Below, in pieces: positions 8,132 through 17,949 of a stretch of DNA of 64,000 bases (the first letter of the stretch is position 1; each line of letters opens with the position of its first letter). Under the pieces are notes generated by a model. The model had not been told where the DNA came from, did no database searches, and was given only the letters and a program-made list of their open reading frames with translations. The DNA comes from an uncultured Maribacter sp. Lineage in GTDB: Bacteria; Bacteroidota; Bacteroidia; Flavobacteriales; Flavobacteriaceae. A program made the position numbers and the translations under genes. The stretch is taken from positions 310,001-374,000 of the forward strand of contig NZ_CANMTX010000003.1 in the NCBI RefSeq assembly GCF_947500985.1, written 5' to 3'.

Positions 8132-9934
8132 TTAACGCTTTAATGTAAAATGATTGTTGATGTAAGATGCCTTTGTATTTTCCCCTAAAGAATTAGTGTA
8201 GGTAAGCTTAAACCAGTAGTCTGATTCAGGCAAAAGAGCTCCATTAAAAGAACCGTTCCAGCCAGTTGAATTTTCAACTATTTGATAGAGCAATTTACCA
8301 TATCTATCATAAATAGTAATTACCGGATTATCTAAGGCTGACAACCCGTCAACTTTCCAATTATCGTTTACGTTATCTCCATTAGGTGTAAAAAACTTTG
8401 GAAAACCGACCACTACGATATCTCTAGAATCAGAACCACATCCATTTACATCACGAACCGTGATTGTATGCTCACCAGGGAATAAATTATTAAATACCCC
8501 GCTATCTTGAGGTGTTTCATTATCAACTTGAAATTCAAAATCCCCATTCTCTTCTAAGAAAACATTGACCACATTAGAGGCGTCATCCTCATATTCCACA
8601 GTAACATCAGAAATTACTGGCGGACTAGAAAAAACAACAGTAACCGACCTAACAGTTATACATTGTATTAATCCTTGAATATTAGTCACAGACAAGGTGT
8701 ATACACCTGGCTCCGCAACTGTAATAAGAGAAGAGGTTTGCCCTGAACTCCATTCATATGTAAAATTAGCATCGGGTATACGTTGCCCTATTGTTACAAC
8801 AGGTTCATCGCCACAAATAAACACCTCTGTATCAAAATCCAAAATAGGTAATTCGATACCATTAATATCAAAAGTTTCAGAAGCATCAAAACACATTGAG
8901 TTTTCTATTGATGTCGTTCTTACATATATGGTCTGTAAAACCTCTGTTGGTATAAATTCTTTTGAAAGTGCCTTGGCACCATCAAAGGCATCTTCAAAAC
9001 TTTCATGATAAGAGACCCTAAAATCTAGCGGACTCTGAGTACCTAATGCCTCGGCATCCTTTGCATTAAAATCAATAGCCGTACCATCTAAACATGCAGT
9101 TTCATCTTCTAAAGAAAAGGTTTCTGGCGAAGGCGCATAAGCTACTTGGGTTTCGCTAATTAAATTATTACCTAAAGGTCTTACTACCAACACACGGTAC
9201 ATACCAGATACAGCAATAGAAAGTTCTGGATCACTTTCACCAGGTATGCGTTGATAACCTGTGCCAGCATCTAAGTACCACTCATAATCTAAAGCATCTA
9301 CGGTAGTTGCATCTAAAACCACATTATCGTTATCACATGCTATTATTGGCGGACCTAATAAATTATCTATGATATCACAATCTAAAGCAGAGTTTGGGAA
9401 CTCGACAAATATATTACCTGAAAATTGAATAGAGAATCCTGAATTGTTGTTACTAAAATTGTTGATCATGAGTAGATATTCCTCTCCCGGTTCAACATCT
9501 AACCAATCATCATATTGAATATTATCTATACCTGTAGGATCCTCCCCCACTCCTATGAAACTACTATCATCAGAATTATCGAAATAATTACAGCGAACAG
9601 GCTCACCCAGTGTGCTACAATCGCTTGTTCTATACAAAGCAAAATCCCAATCTTCGTTTGTATCAAATCCGATATTAAAACCTAACTGACCTATTTCACC
9701 AGTCTTAAATTTATACCAAGCAGAATTTGTTTCGATAGTACCACTACCCTGCGTTATACATCCAGAAATAGAAGCTCCGTTGAAATCGTCAATGCCATAA
9801 CCATTAGTACCACCATTTACAGGAGTATTATAGCAAATAGGAACCGCATTGGCGCAATCTGCCGACACCTGTGCAAAACAGGTGAAGATGCTAAAAAAGC
9901 AAACTAATAAAATAGATACACCATACTTGGTCAT
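8132..9934 (-). CDS. Secreted T9SS type-B protein, paralog of the downstream neighbour
   Basis: A 600-residue protein with a signal peptide ending near FAQ, an N-terminal domain beginning ADCANAVPICYNTP, middle Ig/PKD-like beta segments with Cys pairs, and a C-terminal type-B sorting domain (about 510-600) with PKFFTPNGDNVNDNW, YDRYGKLL and a terminal HFTLKR. The N- and C-terminal parts closely match the 478-residue neighbour; the extra length is in the central beta-rich segment. The two genes, 124 bases apart on the same strand, are most simply a tandem duplication that diverged in the middle. Confidence 0.88.
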   Translation of the reverse strand: MTKYGVSILLVCFFSIFTCFAQVSADCANAVPICYNTPVNGGTNGYGIDDFNGASISGCITQGSGTIETNSAWYKFKTGEIGQLGFNIGFDTNEDWDFALYRTSDCSTLGEPVRCNYFDNSDDSSFIGVGEDPTGIDNIQYDDWLDVEPGEEYLLMINNFSNNNSGFSIQFSGNIFVEFPNSALDCDIIDNLLGPPIIACDNDNVVLDATTVDALDYEWYLDAGTGYQRIPGESDPELSIAVSGMYRVLVVRPLGNNLISETQVAYAPSPETFSLEDETACLDGTAIDFNAKDAEALGTQSPLDFRVSYHESFEDAFDGAKALSKEFIPTEVLQTIYVRTTSIENSMCFDASETFDINGIELPILDFDTEVFICGDEPVVTIGQRIPDANFTYEWSSGQTSSLITVAEPGVYTLSVTNIQGLIQCITVRSVTVVFSSPPVISDVTVEYEDDASNVVNVFLEENGDFEFQVDNETPQDSGVFNNLFPGEHTITVRDVNGCGSDSRDIVVVGFPKFFTPNGDNVNDNWKVDGLSALDNPVITIYDRYGKLLYQIVENSTGWNGSFNGALLPESDYWFKLTYTNSLGENTKASYINNHFTLKR

Positions 9935-10016
9935 AGAGGCCTTCTCATTTGAAAAATTAAAATTAACTAGACCTTAACGTTATGGCTAATTTATGTTGTG
10001 TAATGCCCGCAATTAG

Positions 10017-10046
10017 TTATAAAGTGGCACATATTGTATATCTTTG
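10017..10046 (+). promoter_or_regulatory. Promoter of folE-cysS
   Basis: TATCTTTG (10039-10046) matches TAnnTTTG, with a TTA (10017-10019) exactly 19 bp upstream as a near match to the -33 TTG. It leaves a leader of about 18-20 bases before the folE ATG at 10069. Confidence 0.55.
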
Positions 10047-10068
10047 CAGCTTCTAAAAGATAGATAAA

Positions 10069-10749
10069 ATGAAAATTGAGGATACACTGGAAGATCAATT
10101 TGATGAATTAGGAAATGATCACATTTCTACATCAGAAGATACTCCTTTACGTTCAGATGCCTTTGATTTGGATGATGCCGAAAAGATTGAACGCATTCGT
10201 GAAAATGTTCGCGAAATTATGCTGACCTTAGGTTTAGACTTAACCGACGATAGCCTAAAAGGAACTCCTAACCGAGTTGCTAAAATGTATGTAAACGAAA
10301 TATTCGGTGGCTTAAGCCCTGCTAAAAAACCTAAAGCTTCTACTTTTGACAATAAGTACAAGTATGGTGAAATGTTGGTTGAAAAGAATATTACTCTTTA
10401 CTCTACTTGCGAACATCACTTTCTACCAATAGTTGGTCGTGCACACGTTGCTTACATTTCTAATGGTACCGTGGTTGGTCTTTCAAAGATGAATCGTATT
10501 GTAGACTATTATGCTAAACGTCCACAAGTTCAAGAGCGTTTAAACATTCAAATCGTTAGAGAATTACAAAAAGCTTTAGGTACAGAAGATGTTGCTTGTG
10601 TTATTGATGCAAAACACCTTTGTGTAAATTCTAGAGGAATTCGCGATATTGATAGTAGTACCGTAACAGCAGAGTATGGCGGTAAATTTAAAGAAGAATT
10701 AGTACGCCGAGAGTTCTTAAATTACCTAAACCTAGATACCCATTTTTAA
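10069..10749 (+). CDS. folE: GTP cyclohydrolase I
   Basis: A 226-residue enzyme converting GTP to dihydroneopterin triphosphate, the first step of tetrahydrofolate/pterin synthesis. Zinc ligands are visible as Cys114 and His117 in [10 protein letters not shown] and Cys185 in [10 protein letters not shown]; the conserved [20 protein letters not shown] helix lies between them. The first 35 residues are a non-conserved acidic extension. cysS starts 14 bases downstream, indicating one operon. Confidence 0.97.
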   Translation: MKIEDTLEDQFDELGNDHISTSEDTPLRSDAFDLDDAEKIERIRENVREIMLTLGLDLTDDSLKGTPNRVAKMYVNEIFGGLSPAKKPKASTFDNKYKYGEMLVEKNITLYSTCEHHFLPIVGRAHVAYISNGTVVGLSKMNRIVDYYAKRPQVQERLNIQIVRELQKALGTEDVACVIDAKHLCVNSRGIRDIDSSTVTAEYGGKFKEELVRREFLNYLNLDTHF

Positions 10750-10763
10750 TAGGATATAGCTTC

Positions 10764-12242
10764 ATGCAATTGTACGAAAACCAGGAAATCAAAGTATACA
10801 ATTCCTTATCAGGAAAAAAAGAAGTTTTCAAACCCATAAATGAAGGCCACATAGGCATGTATGTTTGTGGACCAACAGTGTATAGCAATGTACATTTAGG
10901 AAACTGTAGAACTTTCATGTCTTTTGATATGATTTTCAGATACTTTAAACACCTAGGTTACAAAGTACGTTATGTTCGTAATATTACAGATGCCGGTCAC
11001 TTAGTTGATGATGCGGAAGATGGCGAAGATAAAATTGCTAAAAAAGCACGATTAGAAAAGCTAGAACCGATGGAGGTTGTACAGCGATATACTGTAGATT
11101 TTCATAATATTTTAGAGAAATTCAATTTTCTACCTCCAAGTATTGAGCCCACAGCTACCGGACATATTATAGAACAAATTGAAATTATTAAGGATATTCT
11201 TAAAAAAGGATTTGCCTATGAAACTAATGGTTCTGTTTATTTTGACGTTGCAAAGTTCAACCAAGAACATGAGTACGGTAAATTAAGTGGCCGTAAGCTT
11301 GAAGACATGATAGCTAACACTCGTGATCTTGCCGCTCAAGACGACAAGCACAATCCGCAAGATTTTGCTCTTTGGAAAAAAGCAGAACCACAACATATTA
11401 TGAGGTGGCCTTCGCCATGGGGCGACGGATTCCCAGGGTGGCATTTAGAATGTACCGCCATGAGTACAAAATACTTAGGTGAAACATTCGACATTCACGG
11501 TGGCGGAATGGATTTAAAATTCCCGCACCACGAATGTGAAATTGCACAGGCAGAAGCTTGTAATGGCAAAAGCCCTGTAAACTATTGGTTACATGCCAAT
11601 ATGTTGACCTTGAATGGTAGAAAAATGGCAAAATCTACAGGTAATAGCATTTTGCCTGGTGAGATATTTTCTGGTGAAAACGAGATTCTGAGCAAGCCCT
11701 TCTCCCCTTCTATGGTTCGTTTCTTTATGATGCAGGCACATTATACCAGTATTTTAGATATAAGTAATGATGCCTTATTAGCATCTGAAAAAGGTTTTAA
11801 CAAATTGATGGAAGCTATCAATTCACTAAAATCTCTAGACACAGCAAAGACTACAGATTTTGATGTCGCAGCTTGGAAAGCATCTTGCTATACTGCCATG
11901 AACGATGATTTTAATTCGCCCATCTTAATTGCGAAACTATTTGACGCTGTTAAGCACATCAACCTTATTAAAGAAGGTACTGAATCTATTACCGAAGAAG
12001 ATAAACTAGAATTAGAGAATACCATTCACAGCTTTGTTTTTGATGTTTTAGGTTTGGAGAACAAGAGTAGTTCTGATGCCGACACTGAAAAATTAGGAGG
12101 TGTAGTTGAGCTATTAATCGAATTACGTAAATCTGCTAGGGAAAATAAAGATTTTGCCACATCTGATCAAATACGTGATCAGTTAGCAGCACTAGGTATT
12201 CAATTAAAAGACGGTAAAGAAGGTACTACGTATAGTCTTTAA
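10764..12242 (+). CDS. cysS: Cysteinyl-tRNA synthetase
   Basis: A 492-residue class I synthetase. It shows the N-terminal zinc-Cys and HIGH-like region ([15 protein letters not shown]), further zinc ligands in [10 protein letters not shown] and HHECEIAQ, and the KMSKS-like loop [11 protein letters not shown], followed by the helical DALR-type anticodon-binding domain. It is second gene after folE. Its stop lies 2 bases from the end of the convergent AraC-type gene, and no hairpin separates them. Confidence 0.97.
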   Translation: MQLYENQEIKVYNSLSGKKEVFKPINEGHIGMYVCGPTVYSNVHLGNCRTFMSFDMIFRYFKHLGYKVRYVRNITDAGHLVDDAEDGEDKIAKKARLEKLEPMEVVQRYTVDFHNILEKFNFLPPSIEPTATGHIIEQIEIIKDILKKGFAYETNGSVYFDVAKFNQEHEYGKLSGRKLEDMIANTRDLAAQDDKHNPQDFALWKKAEPQHIMRWPSPWGDGFPGWHLECTAMSTKYLGETFDIHGGGMDLKFPHHECEIAQAEACNGKSPVNYWLHANMLTLNGRKMAKSTGNSILPGEIFSGENEILSKPFSPSMVRFFMMQAHYTSILDISNDALLASEKGFNKLMEAINSLKSLDTAKTTDFDVAAWKASCYTAMNDDFNSPILIAKLFDAVKHINLIKEGTESITEEDKLELENTIHSFVFDVLGLENKSSSDADTEKLGGVVELLIELRKSARENKDFATSDQIRDQLAALGIQLKDGKEGTTYSL

Positions 12243-12244
12243 GT

Positions 12245-13168
12245 TTAATCTAAAAATCTAGATTTCTGAATTTTAGACTGGTATTCGCCTGGGGCTACTT
12301 GTTGTCTTGTTTTAAACACCCTATTAAAGTAGGATCTACTTTCAAATCCGCAATCGAGATATACATCTTTAATGCTTCGTTTAGGATCTTGCAGTAAACC
12401 AACTGCTAACTTTATTCGTTCATTATTTATAAACTCAACAGGAGAGATGCCCAGCTCTAATTTAAAGGTTCGATAAAAATGTGACGGACTCATACAGGCT
12501 ATTCTGCTTAAATCATCTACTTGTAATGACTTATGTACATTATCTCGAATATATCGAATAACCTCGGTCAACCTACTTTCTTTCTTTATGGTCAACGTAG
12601 CGTTGTTATAAATTTTGCATTCGTTCGTCTGTAGAATTCTAATAATAAGTTCACGCAACATATTATCTACAAACAGCTCTTTAGAAGGGTGATCTTCAGA
12701 AAACAAGAATAAAAGCCGTTGTATGATTTGAAATATTCCTCTGTCATTTACGAAATGAAAGTTGTAGTCCATTAATCCCCATGCATCCTTATTACTTTTG
12801 GGCATGTTTTCATTCATGAATTGCAATACCTTTTTTATTTTATCTTCTGAAATAGCCATTGCCAAACAACGGGTAGGATTTTTTGCCATTGCTTCGGGGA
12901 AATCTATACACATACCTTCATTTGCCGGTAGCACTAACGACTCACCTGGTAAAAAATCAAAAGATTCATAATCACGTAAGTGCATAATCTTCTTTCCTTG
13001 AATCATACTGGCCAAAACTGGTTGTTCAAATTTTAAAAGAACACTAGCTGCTTGTTCATGCGTTTCAAAAACATGCATGGCCGCATTATTCATCGTATAA
13101 GAGGTTTGGTTTTCAACCATAGTTTCCAACCGTCTTCCTTTTAAGAAATTTTCAGCTAAATGAATCAC
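12245..13168 (-). CDS. AraC-family transcriptional regulator
   Basis: A 307-residue protein with an N-terminal AraC cupin-like sensor region (about residues 30-190) and a C-terminal double helix-turn-helix domain (about 200-300) containing LQVDDLSRIACMSPSHFYRTFK, split here as helix 1 IACMSPSHF and the conserved second part DVYLDCGFESRSYFNRVFK. It is divergent from the aldehyde dehydrogenase-DUF779 operon and most likely activates it; AraC regulators often sit beside such dehydrogenases. The inducer, perhaps an aldehyde or alcohol, is not deducible from sequence. Confidence 0.9.
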   Translation of the reverse strand: MIHLAENFLKGRRLETMVENQTSYTMNNAAMHVFETHEQAASVLLKFEQPVLASMIQGKKIMHLRDYESFDFLPGESLVLPANEGMCIDFPEAMAKNPTRCLAMAISEDKIKKVLQFMNENMPKSNKDAWGLMDYNFHFVNDRGIFQIIQRLLFLFSEDHPSKELFVDNMLRELIIRILQTNECKIYNNATLTIKKESRLTEVIRYIRDNVHKSLQVDDLSRIACMSPSHFYRTFKLELGISPVEFINNERIKLAVGLLQDPKRSIKDVYLDCGFESRSYFNRVFKTRQQVAPGEYQSKIQKSRFLD

Positions 13169-13227
13169 AGTAATTTTGATTTTATTTTAAGAAATTTACA
13201 AAAAATTATACTTAAAAAAATCATAAT

Positions 13228-13259
13228 ATCATTAAATGATAGAATAGTTCACACTATTC
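13228..13259. promoter_or_regulatory. Two adjacent inverted repeats between araC-type gene and aldehyde dehydrogenase
   Basis: ATCATT-A-AATGAT (13228-13240) and GAATAGT-tcac-ACTATTC (13242-13259) are perfect inverted repeats one base apart in the 195-bp divergent intergenic region. Their position suggests regulator-binding sites. A binding protein is not shown by sequence alone, and AraC sites are more often direct repeats. Confidence 0.4.
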
Positions 13260-13363
13260 GTAGAATGCGTCAGATATTTTCGAAAACCTAGAAGTACATT
13301 TAGAATATCGTATTGGTAGTACCTATATGAGCTTACTTCTATTATTAACTTAAATCATACACT

Positions 13364-14887
13364 ATGAGCACAACAGCAACTGTAGAAAAAGACGTACTTC
13401 AAAAACCCAAATTCAAAAACCAATATGAAAATTTCATTGGTGGAAAATGGGTTGCACCAAGCAAAGGAGAATATTTTGACAACATCTCACCAGTAGATGG
13501 CAAATCATTCACCAAAATACCTAGATCCACAGCAGAAGATATAGAAATGGCAATAGATGCCGCTTGGGTAGCTGCAACTTCATGGAATGCATCTTCAGCA
13601 ACCGAAAGAAGTAATATGCTTTTAAAAATTGCCGATAAAATAGAGCAAAATTTAGAAGTATTGGCAAGAGCAGAAACTTGGGACAATGGTAAAGCAATTC
13701 GCGAAACCAGAGCTGCAGATTTACCATTGGCAGTCGATCACTTTAGATATTTTGCAGGAGTCATTAGAGCAGAAGAAGGATCGGTCAGTGAGCTAGACTC
13801 TAATACCGTTGCATTAAATATCACAGAACCCTTAGGTGTCGTAGGTCAAATTATACCATGGAATTTCCCCTTATTAATGGCTACTTGGAAATTGGCACCA
13901 GCATTAGCAGCAGGTAACTGCGTAGTTCTTAAACCAGCAGAACAAACCCCTGTAGCAATTTTAATATTAATGGAAATCATTGAAGGTATTTTACCTGATG
14001 GTGTTCTTAACGTGGTTAACGGTTTTGGTGCAGAGGCAGGCAAGCCATTGGCATCTAGCCCTAGAATTGACAAAATTGCATTTACAGGTGAAACTACCAC
14101 CGGGCAATTAATTATGCAGTATGCATCTAAAAATATTACTCCTGTTACATTAGAGCTTGGCGGTAAATCTCCGAATGTATTCTTTGAAAGTATAATGGAT
14201 TCTGATGATGATTTTTTTGACAAGTGCTTAGAAGGTGCTAATATGTTTGCTTTGAACCAAGGTGAAGTTTGTACTTGTCCGTCGCGTATGCTAGTTCAAG
14301 AAAGTATTTATGACAAGTTTATAGAACGTGTAATCGAACGTACTAAGGCAATTAAGATGGGGCATCCCTTAGACCCTAATACTATGATGGGCGCACAGGC
14401 TTCTAACGACCAATTTGAAAAAATTCTCAGCTACATTCAAATAGGTAAAGAAGAAGGTTGCGAAGTACTAACTGGCGGCGAGCAAGCTTATAATGAAGGT
14501 TTAGAAGGCGGTTACTATGTTCAACCAACTATTCTAAAAGGACATAATAAGATGCGTGTTTTTCAAGAGGAGATTTTTGGTCCCGTGCTTTGTGTTACAA
14601 CTTTCAAAGATGAAGCAGAAGCCATTGAAATTGCCAACGATACATTGTATGGTTTAGGTGCTGGCGTATGGACTAGAGATACACACCAAGCGTATCAAAT
14701 TTCTAGAGCTATTAAAGCAGGTAGAGTTTGGGTGAATTGTTATCATTTGTACCCTGCACACGCTCCTTTCGGCGGATACAAAAAATCGGGAATTGGTAGA
14801 GAAAACCACAAAATGATGTTGGCTCACTATCGTCAAACTAAAAACATGCTTATCTCATACGATAAGAAGAAAATGGGATTCTTTTAA
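13364..14887 (+). CDS. NAD(P)-dependent aldehyde dehydrogenase
   Basis: A 507-residue aldehyde dehydrogenase superfamily enzyme oxidising an aldehyde to a carboxylate. Seen are the cofactor-site segment [10 protein letters not shown], the Rossmann region FTGETTTGQ, general base Glu264 in [10 protein letters not shown], and nucleophile Cys303 in [11 protein letters not shown]. The overall form, including [10 protein letters not shown] and the ending HYRQTKNML, resembles acetaldehyde/aliphatic aldehyde dehydrogenases (AldB/ExaC type). It lies 13 bases upstream of a DUF779 gene and divergent from an AraC-type regulator, a pairing seen often with this type of dehydrogenase. Confidence 0.94.
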   Translation: MSTTATVEKDVLQKPKFKNQYENFIGGKWVAPSKGEYFDNISPVDGKSFTKIPRSTAEDIEMAIDAAWVAATSWNASSATERSNMLLKIADKIEQNLEVLARAETWDNGKAIRETRAADLPLAVDHFRYFAGVIRAEEGSVSELDSNTVALNITEPLGVVGQIIPWNFPLLMATWKLAPALAAGNCVVLKPAEQTPVAILILMEIIEGILPDGVLNVVNGFGAEAGKPLASSPRIDKIAFTGETTTGQLIMQYASKNITPVTLELGGKSPNVFFESIMDSDDDFFDKCLEGANMFALNQGEVCTCPSRMLVQESIYDKFIERVIERTKAIKMGHPLDPNTMMGAQASNDQFEKILSYIQIGKEEGCEVLTGGEQAYNEGLEGGYYVQPTILKGHNKMRVFQEEIFGPVLCVTTFKDEAEAIEIANDTLYGLGAGVWTRDTHQAYQISRAIKAGRVWVNCYHLYPAHAPFGGYKKSGIGRENHKMMLAHYRQTKNMLISYDKKKMGFF

Positions 14888-14900
14888 TATCATAGATTAT

Positions 14901-15275
14901 ATGAAAACTAAACGAGTATTAGTAACTGAAAAAGCTGCAGAAATAATTGCACAACTAAAAGAGAAACATGGCGAACTCATGTTTCACCAAAGTGGTGGCT
15001 GTTGCGATGGCTCAGCACCAATGTGCTTTGAGAAAGGCGAATTAATGCTCGATGACAATGATGTTTGTTTAGGGAATATCGAGGGTTGCGACTTTCATAT
15101 GTCACGAGACCAATTTGAATATTGGAAACACACCCAACTCACCATTGATGTGACCCCTGGTATCGGTTCAAGTTTTTCATTAGAAATACCCATAGGCATT
15201 CGATTCTTAATCAAATCTAGATTGTATTCTGAAGAAGAAGCTGAACATTTAGAACCGATTAGAATTGGAACCTAA
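14901..15275 (+). CDS. DUF779 family protein
   Basis: A 124-residue protein recognised as DUF779 by the segment MFHQSGGCCDGSAPMCF and the later central and C-terminal parts DCxFHMSxDQFEYWKHT-like and GIGSSFSLEIPIG. The conserved Cys pair (CCDG) plus a nearby third Cys could bind a metal or be redox active; this is inference. DUF779 genes commonly follow aldehyde dehydrogenases, as here (13-base gap), so a helper role in alcohol/aldehyde oxidation is likely but unproven. A strong hairpin terminator follows. Confidence 0.9.
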   Translation: MKTKRVLVTEKAAEIIAQLKEKHGELMFHQSGGCCDGSAPMCFEKGELMLDDNDVCLGNIEGCDFHMSRDQFEYWKHTQLTIDVTPGIGSSFSLEIPIGIRFLIKSRLYSEEEAEHLEPIRIGT

Positions 15276-15294
15276 TACACTGATTTATTTGATG

Positions 15295-15330
15295 GAAGTC
15301 CGGATGCAACTCATCCGGGCTTCTTATTTT
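15295..15330 (+). terminator. Terminator of the aldehyde dehydrogenase-DUF779 operon
   Basis: 12-bp stem (15295-15306 with 15312-15323, one G-U pair) and a 5-nt loop, followed by TTATTTT. It lies 20 bases after the DUF779 stop. Confidence 0.85.
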
Positions 15331-15378
15331 AACCAAGTTGACACTTTTACAGTAAATTTGTGATATCAATTTATACCT

Positions 15379-15612
15379 GTGAACATTTCAATAAAAAAAA
15401 TACTGATTGCCCCTTTTGTATTTCTAGTTCGTTTCTATCAACTAGCAATATCCCCTTATACTCCCGCTACATGTAGATACTCACCAACATGTTCACAATA
15501 CACCTTAGAAGCATTAAAACAGCATGGATTATTTAAAGGAGGATGGATGGCTACAAAACGTATTTTTAGCTGTAACCCTTGGGGTGGAAAAGGGTATGAC
15601 CCCGTTCCCTAA
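15379..15612 (+). CDS. yidD: Membrane protein insertion efficiency factor YidD
   Basis: A 77-residue YidD protein with one amphipathic/hydrophobic N-terminal helix and the family core [20 protein letters not shown], followed by Tyr-Thr-Leu-Glu-Ala and the end [13 protein letters not shown]. YidD is thought to assist YidC-dependent insertion at the inner membrane. The start is GTG at 15379; no in-frame ATG would retain the N-terminal helix. Its size is normal for the family. It is followed by a repeat-rich spacer and then lgt. Confidence 0.94.
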   Translation: MNISIKKILIAPFVFLVRFYQLAISPYTPATCRYSPTCSQYTLEALKQHGLFKGGWMATKRIFSCNPWGGKGYDPVP

Positions 15613-15626
15613 GTTAGTTTCAAATG

Positions 15627-15673
15627 CAAGTTCAAATTCAAAACTCAAGTTCAAGTTCAAGTTCAAGTTCAAA
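15627..15673. repeat. TCAAGT hexamer tandem repeat
   Basis: Four perfect TCAAGT units plus a partial fifth (15645-15673), preceded by degenerate copies from about 15627. It lies 15 bases past the yidD stop, in the yidD-lgt spacer. The unit length is a multiple of three, so the repeat is open in some frames, but no gene is supported. Confidence 0.85.
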
Positions 15674-15748
15674 GAAATAGCTTTATTCAAATTCTTTTAT
15701 TTAGTTGGGTTTAAGTTTCCTCTATCTGATTTATTCAACTAACACCTT

Positions 15749-15855
15749 CGTTATTTTCAATATCTCAACTTTTCTCAATTCTCAACTCTCTTTTATATTC
15801 TCTAATTTCTCTTCTCTCATCTCTCAATACTTAATTCTCAACTCTCTCTTTTAAT
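15749..15855. repeat. Pyrimidine-rich degenerate repeat tract before lgt
   Basis: About 100 bases built from variants of TTCTCAA and CTCT, including a perfect 15-bp direct repeat AATTCTCAACTCTCT at 15777-15791 and 15833-15847. The plus strand here is nearly free of G. With the hexamer tract it fills the 322-bp gene-free gap from 15613 to 15934. Confidence 0.75.
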
Positions 15856-15934
15856 TAAATACAAAACCGATTTTCCAATTCTAAAGCCTAGGGAGTTTTC
15901 TATTTTATTATCTTAGCCTTTCAAAATTCAACAC

Positions 15935-16888
15935 ATGCATTTCTTAGGAATTACTTGGAATCCGAATGAGACACTTTTCAACATCGGATTCATACAAATA
16001 AAGTACTACAATCTTCTTTGGATCACCGCCTTTGCGCTAGGTTGGTTTATCATGAAAAAGATATTCCTCAACGAGAAAAAATCTGTCGAGCAATTAGACT
16101 CCCTTTTTATATACACGGTTTTAAGCACCATGTTAGGTGCCAGATTAGGTCATGTTTTCTTTTATGATTGGGCATATTACTCTAATCACCTGGTAGAAAT
16201 ATTAATTCCCGTTCGCGAAAGTGCTTCAGGCAGTTTATTATTCGGATTAATAGACGGCTATGAATTTACAGGTTTCACAGGTTTAGCTAGTCACGGTGCC
16301 ACAATCGGTATTATTATCGGTACATATTTGTACACCAGAAAATACCCTGAATTCAATATGCTTTGGATATTTGATCGAATGGTCATACCTGTTGCTATTG
16401 GTTGTTTTTGTGTACGTTTAGGTAACTTTTTTAATTCTGAAATCAACGGTAAAATAGTAGATGAGAACTTCATATTCGCTACTAAATTCATTCGCGATTC
16501 AGACGACTTACATCCATCAAAAGCATTGGGCATTACACAAGAAAAAACTTTAAATACCGCTTATGCTGCAATTGAGAATAATCCGCAATTTTCGCAATAC
16601 TTAGCTGAAATACCATATCGTCATCCAGCACAATTATACGAAGGTATAGGCTACCTTTTAATATTTGTTCTACTGTATTTTCTGTACTGGAAAACTGATA
16701 AAAAGAATAAACCAGGGTATTTATTCGGACTATTTTTTGTGTTATTATGGACCGTTCGTTTCTTAGTTGAATTCGTAAAGAAAAGTCAGGGCGGATTCGA
16801 AGAATCTTTAGGGCTACTTTCAACCGGTCAATGGCTAAGTATTCCCTTTATTTTAATTGGATTATACTTTATGTTCAAAAAAAACTAA
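15935..16888 (+). CDS. lgt: Prolipoprotein diacylglyceryl transferase
   Basis: A 317-residue inner-membrane enzyme that transfers diacylglycerol from phosphatidylglycerol to the lipobox Cys of prolipoproteins, the first step of lipoprotein maturation. Several membrane segments are visible, with conserved elements LGARLGHVFFYDW, GLASHGATIG, the signature-like RLGNFFNSEINGK and RHPAQLYEG. It is slightly longer than the usual 260-300 residues owing to a charged insert around residues 190-220. The window has many lipoproteins that would be its substrates, including the next gene, 12 bases downstream. Confidence 0.95.
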   Translation: MHFLGITWNPNETLFNIGFIQIKYYNLLWITAFALGWFIMKKIFLNEKKSVEQLDSLFIYTVLSTMLGARLGHVFFYDWAYYSNHLVEILIPVRESASGSLLFGLIDGYEFTGFTGLASHGATIGIIIGTYLYTRKYPEFNMLWIFDRMVIPVAIGCFCVRLGNFFNSEINGKIVDENFIFATKFIRDSDDLHPSKALGITQEKTLNTAYAAIENNPQFSQYLAEIPYRHPAQLYEGIGYLLIFVLLYFLYWKTDKKNKPGYLFGLFFVLLWTVRFLVEFVKKSQGGFEESLGLLSTGQWLSIPFILIGLYFMFKKN

Positions 16889-16900
16889 AACTGCATAATA

Positions 16901-17392
16901 TTGAAGACAATACATAAGAGTTCGGTTATTATAATGGTTGTAGCACTACTACTTTTTTCTTGTAAAGAAGAGTCCAAAAAAACTATAGCTACGCAAAGTA
17001 TAGATTTTACTAATGAAGGAGACTTATCTATCTTTTTAAATTCAAGTGACACGGTAAAAACCAAGTTCAATATTGAGTTTGCAGAAACTGATTACGAGAC
17101 TCAAACCGGACTCATGTACCGAAAAGGAATGGATAGTAATCAAGGGATGTTATTTATTTTCCCTGATGAGAGAGTGCATTCTTTTTACATGAAGAATACA
17201 GAGTTTCCCCTAGATATTATTTACATAAAAGAAGATTTAAGAATTGCTAGTTTTCAAGAAAATGCACAGCCACTTAATGAGACCGGGTTAACATCTCAAG
17301 TTCCTATCAAATATGTTCTTGAAATTAATGGAGGTTTAGCACAAGAATTAGGGTTATCTATTGGTGACAGCATTAGCTTTAGCCGAAAATAG
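16901..17392 (+). CDS. DUF192 family lipoprotein
   Basis: A 163-residue protein with a lipoprotein signal (KTIHKSS, hydrophobic VVALLLF, then SC) and a DUF192 domain over residues about 50-160, marked by the GLMYRKGMDSNQGMLFIF segment and later YMKNTEFPLDIIYI. The TTG at 16901 is chosen as start because it supplies the basic N-terminus; the first ATG would give a signal without positive charge. DUF192 proteins are small secreted beta-rich domains of unknown function. It follows lgt by 12 bases. Confidence 0.9.
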   Translation: MKTIHKSSVIIMVVALLLFSCKEESKKTIATQSIDFTNEGDLSIFLNSSDTVKTKFNIEFAETDYETQTGLMYRKGMDSNQGMLFIFPDERVHSFYMKNTEFPLDIIYIKEDLRIASFQENAQPLNETGLTSQVPIKYVLEINGGLAQELGLSIGDSISFSRK

Positions 17393-17424
17393 ACACTTGC
17401 CTTTTCTTATTTTATAGCAACATA

Positions 17425-17949
17425 ATGCCAGTACACGTATTATTCAATGAAGAATCTAAACGCTTACTTTTTAAAGAAGTACAGCTATCAGATTTTGAAA
17501 ACTGGCTACCTTTCCATGAAGAGCCATTAAGCAGTCAATTCTGGTCAGGATTACCAAAAGACCCAAAAGAAGCCTGCCAACAACAATTCGACAGAATATT
17601 CGAGCGGTATAATGACAACTTGGGCGGCATGAATGCATTGTACTTAAAAGGCACTAATACTTTAGTGGGCCTTTGCGGTCTATTAGTTCAAGAAGTAGAT
17701 GGCAAAAAAGAATTAGAAATAGGGTATTCTATTCTCCCAAAATACTGGCGACAAGGTTTTGCGTTTGAAGCAGCCCAAAAATGTAAACAAGTAGCTTTTA
17801 CAAAAGAATGGGCAACCAGTTTAATATCCATAATACAAGTTGACAATATTCCTTCGCAGAAAACAGCATTAAAAAACGGTATGTTTTTAGATTTTACGAC
17901 CACTTACCACAACAATACAGTTCATATTTTTAGAATAAATGCATCATGA
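17425..17949 (+). CDS. GNAT acetyltransferase (RimJ/RimL type)
   Basis: A 174-residue GNAT-fold acetyltransferase. It shows RLLFKEVQLSDFENWLPFHEEP at the front (strand 1 and helix 1), the core strands LVGLCGLLVQ and ELEIGYSILPKYWRQGFAFEA, the last being the acetyl-CoA pyrophosphate-binding motif Q/R-x-G-x-A in variant form (RQGFAFEAA), and NIPSQKTALKNGM. Its substrate is unknown. Its stop overlaps the start of the next ABC ATPase gene by 4 bases (ATGA), so the two are translationally coupled. Confidence 0.9.
   Translation: MPVHVLFNEESKRLLFKEVQLSDFENWLPFHEEPLSSQFWSGLPKDPKEACQQQFDRIFERYNDNLGGMNALYLKGTNTLVGLCGLLVQEVDGKKELEIGYSILPKYWRQGFAFEAAQKCKQVAFTKEWATSLISIIQVDNIPSQKTALKNGMFLDFTTTYHNNTVHIFRINAS

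Noticed and set aside
8697..9008. Plus-strand open frame inside the T9SS protein gene
   Set aside because: It is antisense to a well-supported gene and has no recognisable domain, signal or promoter.
15524..15742. Open frame with Lys-Phe repeats over the TCAAGT tract
   Set aside because: It arises from the hexamer repeat and overlaps yidD in another frame.
15645..15855. CRISPR array
   Set aside because: Repeats are hexamers or degenerate pyrimidine units without spacers of uniform length, and no cas genes are present.
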